From the NCBI GenBank assembly GCA_020850025.1, contig JADZFI010000349.1, positions 1-9,399 of the forward strand: a stretch of 9,399 nucleotides of DNA, given 5' to 3'. Made by a program: the position numbers and the translations under genes. Source of the DNA: Saprospiraceae bacterium. Lineage in GTDB: Bacteria > Bacteroidota > Bacteroidia > Chitinophagales > Saprospiraceae. The notes beneath the pieces are model-generated. The model did no database searches, was not told the origin of the DNA, and saw only the letters and a list, made by a program, of their open reading frames with translations. This document shows, one piece after another, positions 4,553-9,399 of this stretch (position 1 is the first letter of the stretch; every line of letters begins with the position of its first letter).

Positions 4553-7540
4553 CTACCTCTTCGCCACCCTTCCCAAAAACACCACCTTCCCCTTCTCGTC
4601 CTGCACCCGAATAAGGTATTGAGCAGATGGCAAGGTCTGAAGATTCAATGACGTCGGATTGCCCATAATTGGCGCATAAAGCAATATCCGGCCTGAGAGG
4701 TCCAGCACCTCAATGGCGCCTGCCCGGATTGATTCCGGCAACAGCACCGATACCCAGTCAACAGCTGGATTGGGATAAATCAAAAACGCCCGTTGCTCCG
4801 GATGGTCTGTGCCGACGATCAGTTGCACCGTTACCTCCACTGCGGTTTCGCAGCCGTTTTTGTCCATCACCGTAACCGTGTAGCTGCCTGCGGCAAGGCC
4901 GGCAATGGCCTGCTGGGTGCTTCCGGTGTTCCATTCAAAGTTGTACGGCTGCATACCGCCGAACACACCGGTAACGGCAGCGCCGCCATTGGGCACATCC
5001 GGATCGGTTTGCGGACTGGCGGCGGCCGTGGCCCAGAGCGAATCAGGCTGGTTCATGGGCGGAAAAGCAAACGAAGCGGAACAACCGTAGGCATCCGACA
5101 CCGTCACTGCATACACGCCCGGGCCCAGCGGCTGCGCCAGTGAATCCGTACCGGGCCAGCCGGACCAGTTCCAGGCAAACGGAGATGCCCCCGTAACCGG
5201 TGTGGCCGCCAGCCATCCGTCTTCCAAACCGAAACAGCTGATGCCTTGTCCGGATACCTGTAAAGTGATGGCCCCCACGAGCGATATCTGCGCGGCAGCA
5301 GAATCCAGACATCCATTGGCATCTGTGATGGTGAGCGCGTACGCGCCTGGGGGTAACTGGGTGAGTGTGGCGGTATCCGGAGCAATAGGGAGCCATTGGT
5401 AGTGAAACGGAGCGGCGCCGGATGAAATACTGGACGTTATGGTTCCGCCTACAGGTAAACCGCAGGTTATATCCGTTGCTTGCAGCGAAACATCCGGAGC
5501 CGGTGCAAGTGGAATGGTCAGCGTATCGGTAATTTGCCTCCCTTTTCCGTCCGTAACGGTATAGACGTAATCACCGGGAGGCAATCCGTTCAGCTCCGGG
5601 CCAGTGCCTGCCGGCGGCGACCACTGGTACTCAAGCGGTTCACATCCGAATGCCGGTTGTATGGATATGCTGCCGTTGGACGTTCCTGTACAGGCAGGTT
5701 TTACCTCCGGTACTGTTGCCAGGGCGAAGGCCGGAGCCTCAAAAGCGCCGATATCTACACGCCCTCCCTGAATGCGCGGTGCGCCCGTAATATCCGTGGG
5801 AATATCCACCACTGCCGCATTTGTGCCGGCGTTGATCAGGGGAGAGCAGGGAAGAAGGGTGTAATCATGATTGGCTGCATCCCGGAAAAGCGGATCCTGA
5901 TTAAACAATGTATTAATGCAGGTAACATTAGGTGGGAAATAAGAGCTATCCGGATAATCCACCGAACAATTTTCAAAAGTCAGGGATGGATATAGCGCAT
6001 AGTAGTTTGGCGTAACGAAGGTATTGCCCTGGAAGATGCAATTTTGAAAACGACCGGGGACGGTTTCTGCAGTGCTGTACAAATAGAATCTGTTTCCAAT
6101 AAAATTAAAGTTTCTGAAGGTAATGGAGTCCCCGTAAACATTGGCGCCAAACAAGCCGAGCCTGTCATTGTTAATCATATTGATATTTTGGTAGGTAACA
6201 AACTCATCATTCTTTATAGCCCATAAAAGTACGCCTCCACTATCTATTGCAACGTTGTTACTTATTGTGAGATCAGATACTATGCAGTTTTCGCATTCAC
6301 TGCTTAAACTCAAGAGGGTCACTCCATGCATACATGAATCAATAATACAATTGGAAATGGTTGTATTAATTGCAGAAGCCGATATGCCTCCACGGCTATT
6401 TTTAATTTTGCAATTAATAACCTTAGCGTCATTAATCGCATTAATTCCAAGACCAACACTGTTTCTACAAAGTAAAGAATTGGTAAAATGTATAGATTTT
6501 GGAAATATAGCTATATTTCCAAAATCTGAAAAATGAATTCGTTGATTATTTTCAATGAATACCGAGTTATTTATTCTAAAATGATTACCCGATCTCGTCC
6601 AAATGCTACGCCAGCCACCGAAACCACCTGAATGTTTTTTAAAAGTACAATTTTCAAAATGCAGTGTATCATTTTGTGACGTATTAATATAACGTATTAT
6701 AGCTGATGGTGCATTCTGAAGCATTCTATTCCCAGAAAATATACAATCGCCAAAATCAGGTATCCGCTCCTTATCTGCATAACCATCGCAATACACTGCC
6801 ACACCGTCATTGCCGCTGTTATAGGTAAATGTGCAGTTGAGGAATTGTGGCGCCATAGAACCATCCTCAGAGGCCCGTACAAACACCGCTCCACCTTTCA
6901 AGCGGGCGTAATTGCGCTCAAAACGGCAGTTCCGGATCAGCAGGTATGCTTCTTCATCACCCGCATTGACATATATGGCCCCACCACAGCCTTCTCGCTG
7001 AAAAATATCATACACAAAACCAGGCGTTTCGGAAAAGCCCTGCAAAAAGGTTATGCCGTCTAATATGGTTCCTTCTTCCACCGCGCCAAAAAACACGATG
7101 TTGTTCGTATTATCTGTACTATCGCCCGGAACACCAATATCGCCACTCAAAATGGTACGGTGCGTTTCCCAGTCACGTTCAGAAAGCTGGGTTTCCGTAC
7201 CCGCAAAGCCGCCGAAAATCCGCACACCGCTCCGTGGTTCAAAAGACACCATTCGGTCGGTACTGTTGGTAGCATAATAAACACCTTGCGCAATCCATAC
7301 CGAATCTCCGGATTGGGCTACCGCAAGCGCTGCCTGCAGATCGGTAAACGCATTGGCCCACGAAGTGCCATCGTTTGCGCCGACAGCTGAATGGTCCACA
7401 TAATAGCGTGTTTGCGCCTGAACATCAAATACAAGATAGCACAATATCAGAAGGATGCCTGATTTGTGCCAGATCTGCGTCTGAATTCGATTCTTTAAAA
7501 TGGAAAGGCGGGTATGTATGAAAGTTAAATTGGATTTCAT
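4553..7540 (-). CDS. Secreted right-handed beta-helix protein with four SprB-type repeats and a T9SS C-terminal sorting domain
   Basis: A 995-aa cell-surface or secreted protein. Residues 1-43 are a long signal peptide (basic N-region, hydrophobic 28-38, cut near VQAQ). About 45-600 are a parallel beta-helix: opening YYVDHSAVGANDGTSWANAFTDLQAAL, then many 'F.NC.F..N' rungs, closing with DPLFRDAANHDYTLLPCSPLINAGT...DIGAFE, typical of the choice-of-anchor-Q/pectate-lyase-like group. Four SprB-type repeats follow (about 611-675, 681-753, 758-828, 831-905), each with a 'P..Y.W...G.Y..TV.D..GC' pattern; the first lacks the final GC. About 916-995 form a T9SS type A sorting domain (YPNPAVDWVSV...LDLSGRILLY...YLIRVQDEKGKVV). 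The ATG at 7540 is chosen because the open frame to 7630 would place 30 non-signal-like residues in front and run through a hairpin. Part of the beta-helix is clearly AT-rich and contains a 34-bp palindrome. No polysaccharide-lyase active site was recognised; ligand or adhesive function is unknown. Confidence 0.9.
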   Translation of the reverse strand: MKSNLTFIHTRLSILKNRIQTQIWHKSGILLILCYLVFDVQAQTRYYVDHSAVGANDGTSWANAFTDLQAALAVAQSGDSVWIAQGVYYATNSTDRMVSFEPRSGVRIFGGFAGTETQLSERDWETHRTILSGDIGVPGDSTDNTNNIVFFGAVEEGTILDGITFLQGFSETPGFVYDIFQREGCGGAIYVNAGDEEAYLLIRNCRFERNYARLKGGAVFVRASEDGSMAPQFLNCTFTYNSGNDGVAVYCDGYADKERIPDFGDCIFSGNRMLQNAPSAIIRYINTSQNDTLHFENCTFKKHSGGFGGWRSIWTRSGNHFRINNSVFIENNQRIHFSDFGNIAIFPKSIHFTNSLLCRNSVGLGINAINDAKVINCKIKNSRGGISASAINTTISNCIIDSCMHGVTLLSLSSECENCIVSDLTISNNVAIDSGGVLLWAIKNDEFVTYQNINMINNDRLGLFGANVYGDSITFRNFNFIGNRFYLYSTAETVPGRFQNCIFQGNTFVTPNYYALYPSLTFENCSVDYPDSSYFPPNVTCINTLFNQDPLFRDAANHDYTLLPCSPLINAGTNAAVVDIPTDITGAPRIQGGRVDIGAFEAPAFALATVPEVKPACTGTSNGSISIQPAFGCEPLEYQWSPPAGTGPELNGLPPGDYVYTVTDGKGRQITDTLTIPLAPAPDVSLQATDITCGLPVGGTITSSISSGAAPFHYQWLPIAPDTATLTQLPPGAYALTITDANGCLDSAAAQISLVGAITLQVSGQGISCFGLEDGWLAATPVTGASPFAWNWSGWPGTDSLAQPLGPGVYAVTVSDAYGCSASFAFPPMNQPDSLWATAAASPQTDPDVPNGGAAVTGVFGGMQPYNFEWNTGSTQQAIAGLAAGSYTVTVMDKNGCETAVEVTVQLIVGTDHPEQRAFLIYPNPAVDWVSVLLPESIRAGAIEVLDLSGRILLYAPIMGNPTSLNLQTLPSAQYLIRVQDEKGKVVFLGRVAKR
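6494..6527. repeat. Perfect 34-bp palindrome inside the beta-helix coding sequence
   Basis: The arm AGATTTTGGAAATATAG (6494-6510) is followed without any spacer by its exact complement (6511-6527), giving 17 of 17 base pairs; the next outer pair (6493/6528) mismatches. On the minus strand it encodes D-F-G-N-I-A-I-F-P-K-S (residues 339-349), and by symmetry the plus strand encodes the same peptide. It is flanked in the coding strand by ATTCATTTT and ATACATTTT, 45 bp apart (protein IHF...IHF). Removing one flank plus the palindrome takes out exactly 15 codons in frame. The mRNA would form a very stable hairpin. This is seen directly; origin as an inserted element is inference. Confidence 0.95.
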
Positions 7541-7580
7541 GAGTGGATGGGTAATGGAATGGTTGGAGTAATGACTAGGA

Positions 7581-7627
7581 ACAGCAGTATTGTCGGGGTG
7601 ACTGGAGTCACCCCGACAATTAGCTGT
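7581..7627. repeat. Perfect 15-bp-stem hairpin between the two T9SS protein genes
   Basis: ATTGTCGGGGTGACT (7589-7603), a GG centre, then its exact complement (7606-7620). After a small internal bulge a further five pairs (ACAGC 7581-7585 with GCTGT 7623-7627) extend it. It lies just after the stop of the upstream dockerin-like gene (7632) and before the start of the beta-helix gene (7540), both on the minus strand. No T run follows on either strand, so a standard intrinsic terminator is not supported. It may instead mark a 3' end, slow decay of the upstream message, or be a dispersed palindromic repeat. The remaining intergenic sequence shows no clear promoter. Confidence 0.8.
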
Positions 7628-7631
7628 CACA

Positions 7632-9399
7632 CTACTGCTTAATCAAACGGCATTCGATCTTTTCATCACCTACCTTGACTTTCCAGATATACACCCCTGC
7701 CGGCCATTGGTCGGAATCCGGGAACTGAAAAGTGGTGGATTGACCGGTGAGCGGTATTTCGCGCCGCAGCAGGCGGTTCCCGAAAGCAGTGTAGGCCCAC
7801 ACCATGGCAGAACGGGCGTCCTGCCGGGTATGGATGTTAAGCGTTACAGATCCTGATGTCGGGTTCGGATTGCATTGAACCTCAAGATCAGGCTGCACCG
7901 CATGAGGTTCGGAATCCCGAAACGCTGCCGTGGCATCCATTCCCACATTATACATAATTCCTTCAGGCGTGTAGGCTACACTGCGCAGCAAGGAGTCGTC
8001 TACTAAAATCGGACCTGAGGAGTTCTTTATAACTTTTTTTGCGCGCAAGGTCAGGTAAAACAAGGTTTGGCCGGGCCGAACAAAATCATCCGGCAAGACA
8101 CCGTACCAGATAAACTTCATTTCACCCTGGCCCACTTCCCTCAAATTGAAGGACTCTTCAGATACCAACGAAGCCTCTCCTTTAGAGATGCCTGCGTATT
8201 CCCAGGCATCTGCATCAAACCGAAGCCCCATCTGCAAAGCAGTAAGCGGCACCGATCCTTCATACCGCACAGGAATGCTGAGGTACTCCCCTGCAGCAGG
8301 CCTCGACGTTAATTCCGTTCGCAGCGGTAACATGCCTGCCGGACGCATTTCCAAATCGTTATCATGGCTAGTATTCACATCCCCGATTTTCACTGCGATG
8401 AAATTCAAGGAAGTGTTGGAGGGATTGCCTTGCCAATATTCGTTGGGGAGGGTAATTACATCAAATTTTGTTGGAGAAGGTAATGAACCCGAAGAGTTTT
8501 CATCAAAAAAGCGCCAAGATTTTTGATTGGTTAACGTATCGGTGATCCCTAGGATTAGTTGCCTAAGACTGAATATATCAGGTGGGGTGCTCGAACCTTG
8601 ATCAATATAGCCATCCCCATTAGCATCAGCAGCGGCATATTGATAGATGGTAGTGAATTCATCCAAAGCATTGAGATGCCTGTATATGTAAACAATATCA
8701 TACGTTGTCACCCCATTTCGCCAAGCCGTATTATCCCTTACTTTCGGTAATACACGGTATTGGGAGATATCGCAGGGGCAATGCGACCAATCGTTGTTGT
8801 CAGGCCATATCCACACATTCTGGCAGTTGGTATCCGGTGCAACCCGGGAGACCTTTATATCAACATCGTCTACGTGTAACCCGTCGGTGTTTTTGACCCA
8901 TCCACTGAATTGAGGGGTACAGAGCGGAAAGTCCGTGGTTTCAACGGATACATTCGTAACACACTCGGATCCCCCGGGAGGGTTTGTTGCTACATCAATC
9001 ATTGACTCTCGAACTGTGACCCCATTAATACAGTTAGATGGCACATTAAATAGTACGGTAAAATAGTCGCCTAAATCCACCTCTTCCGGGGTATTGGGGA
9101 AAAAGCAAAAAGTAACCAGATTACCATCAATTTTGAAGCAGTTGGTGAATCCGCCGCCAGGATTGCAGGTAGGATTTGCAGGGCAACCGAAAGTATTCGT
9201 TCCGATTTGATCTATGGTAACTCCCGAGGGCAGATCAAACTCAACTGCAATCCGGATTTGGTCAAAGTCCAGTGCTGAAGTGTAGGAAGACCAGTTGAGC
9301 TGAACTCGCACCTCCAATTCTTCACAGGTTGAGCTGGTCTCTTCAGCTGATACAATCACCGTAAAATTACTGGGATCACAGGGTTCAAACCCGTCAAAA
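7632..9399 (-). CDS. T9SS-exported protein with dockerin-like and cohesin-like regions (5' end outside the window)
   Basis: The frame is open from the TAG at 7632 to the window edge, so at least 588 residues are present and the N-terminus, including the signal peptide, is missing. A GTG at 9359 is in frame but is not the likely start, because the reading continues sensibly upstream (...FEPCDPSNFTVIVSAEE). Numbering from that GTG: 1-150 is a Cys-rich beta-rich domain I cannot name. About 150-205 resemble a carboxypeptidase-regulatory-like fold (SGWVKNTDGLHVDDVDIKV) with an aromatic insert. About 205-272 are dockerin-like (NGVTTYDIVYIYRHLN, then the calcium-loop motif DANGDGYID with D245, N247, D249, D253, then DIFSLRQLILGI). 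About 345-480 are cohesin-like beta strands (IPVRYEGSVPLTALQMGLRFDAD...). About 495-575 are the T9SS sorting domain (CNPNPTSGSVTLNI...AGVYIWKVKVGDEKIECRLIKQ). Only one canonical Ca loop is visible. The downstream beta-helix gene is 91 bp away and co-directional. Confidence 0.88.
   Translation of the reverse strand, partial: FDGFEPCDPSNFTVIVSAEETSSTCEELEVRVQLNWSSYTSALDFDQIRIAVEFDLPSGVTIDQIGTNTFGCPANPTCNPGGGFTNCFKIDGNLVTFCFFPNTPEEVDLGDYFTVLFNVPSNCINGVTVRESMIDVATNPPGGSECVTNVSVETTDFPLCTPQFSGWVKNTDGLHVDDVDIKVSRVAPDTNCQNVWIWPDNNDWSHCPCDISQYRVLPKVRDNTAWRNGVTTYDIVYIYRHLNALDEFTTIYQYAAADANGDGYIDQGSSTPPDIFSLRQLILGITDTLTNQKSWRFFDENSSGSLPSPTKFDVITLPNEYWQGNPSNTSLNFIAVKIGDVNTSHDNDLEMRPAGMLPLRTELTSRPAAGEYLSIPVRYEGSVPLTALQMGLRFDADAWEYAGISKGEASLVSEESFNLREVGQGEMKFIWYGVLPDDFVRPGQTLFYLTLRAKKVIKNSSGPILVDDSLLRSVAYTPEGIMYNVGMDATAAFRDSEPHAVQPDLEVQCNPNPTSGSVTLNIHTRQDARSAMVWAYTAFGNRLLRREIPLTGQSTTFQFPDSDQWPAGVYIWKVKVGDEKIECRLIKQ

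Noticed and set aside
7541..7630. N-terminal extension of the beta-helix frame to 7630
   Set aside because: The added 30 residues are encoded largely by the intergenic hairpin and would precede the signal peptide; the ATG at 7540 is more sensible.
9357..9359. GTG as start of the dockerin-like gene
   Set aside because: The frame continues open to the window end with plausible protein sequence and no signal peptide follows the GTG, so the gene is simply cut by the window.

Overview
This 9.4 kb window looks like a chromosomal segment from a member of the Bacteroidota, most likely near the Saprospiria or relatives (lineage inferred). Two large minus-strand genes encode secreted surface proteins ending in type IX secretion (T9SS) C-terminal sorting domains. 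One carries four SprB-type repeats. The other carries a dockerin-like module of the 'NGVTTYDIVYIYRHLN ... DANGDGYID' kind common in these bacteria. A minus-strand promoter matches the Bacteroidota consensus TTG-N21-TAnnTTTG. No phage, transposase, CRISPR, toxin-antitoxin or defence genes were seen, and no rRNA or tRNA.

Layout: (1) 1-91, a degenerate 7-bp repeat array abutting the stop of a minus-strand glycerophosphodiester phosphodiesterase gene (91-1023). (2) A 94-bp divergent intergenic region, then a small SCP2-like gene (1118-1429, +) converging with only 4 bp of separation on an S4-domain/Hsp15-like gene (1434-1844, -). (3) A 348-bp non-coding region (1845-2192). On the minus strand it holds a good promoter with flanking A/T tracts and, about 55 bp downstream of the predicted start, a textbook intrinsic terminator. 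This is either a small RNA of about 85 nt or an attenuated leader of the S4-domain gene. (4) A secreted M28 metallopeptidase with a PA-like insert (2193-3611, +), an imperfect long hairpin repeat (3612-3696), and an alpha/beta hydrolase (3732-4388, +). (5) A 164-bp convergent spacer made almost wholly of repeats: a short inverted tract, a 13-bp-stem hairpin with a GC-rich core, and a second 13-unit heptad array. (6) A 995-aa beta-helix/SprB/T9SS protein (4553-7540, -). Inside its coding sequence lies a perfect 34-bp palindrome. (7) A perfect 15-bp-stem hairpin between the two large genes. (8) A second T9SS-exported protein with dockerin-like and cohesin-like regions (7632-9399, -), whose 5' end lies beyond the window.

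The housekeeping-type genes (GDPD, SCP2, S4, hydrolase) show no obvious shared pathway. The peptidase and the two T9SS proteins act outside the cytoplasm; the last two are adjacent, co-directional and may be co-transcribed. The least ordinary features are non-coding: (a) two 7-bp arrays plus one related tract, each placed directly after a stop codon in the same orientation relative to its gene; (b) the in-frame coding palindrome, which encodes the same 11-residue peptide on both strands; (c) the promoter-terminator unit upstream of the S4-domain gene. All assignments come from reading the sequence, without database searches.
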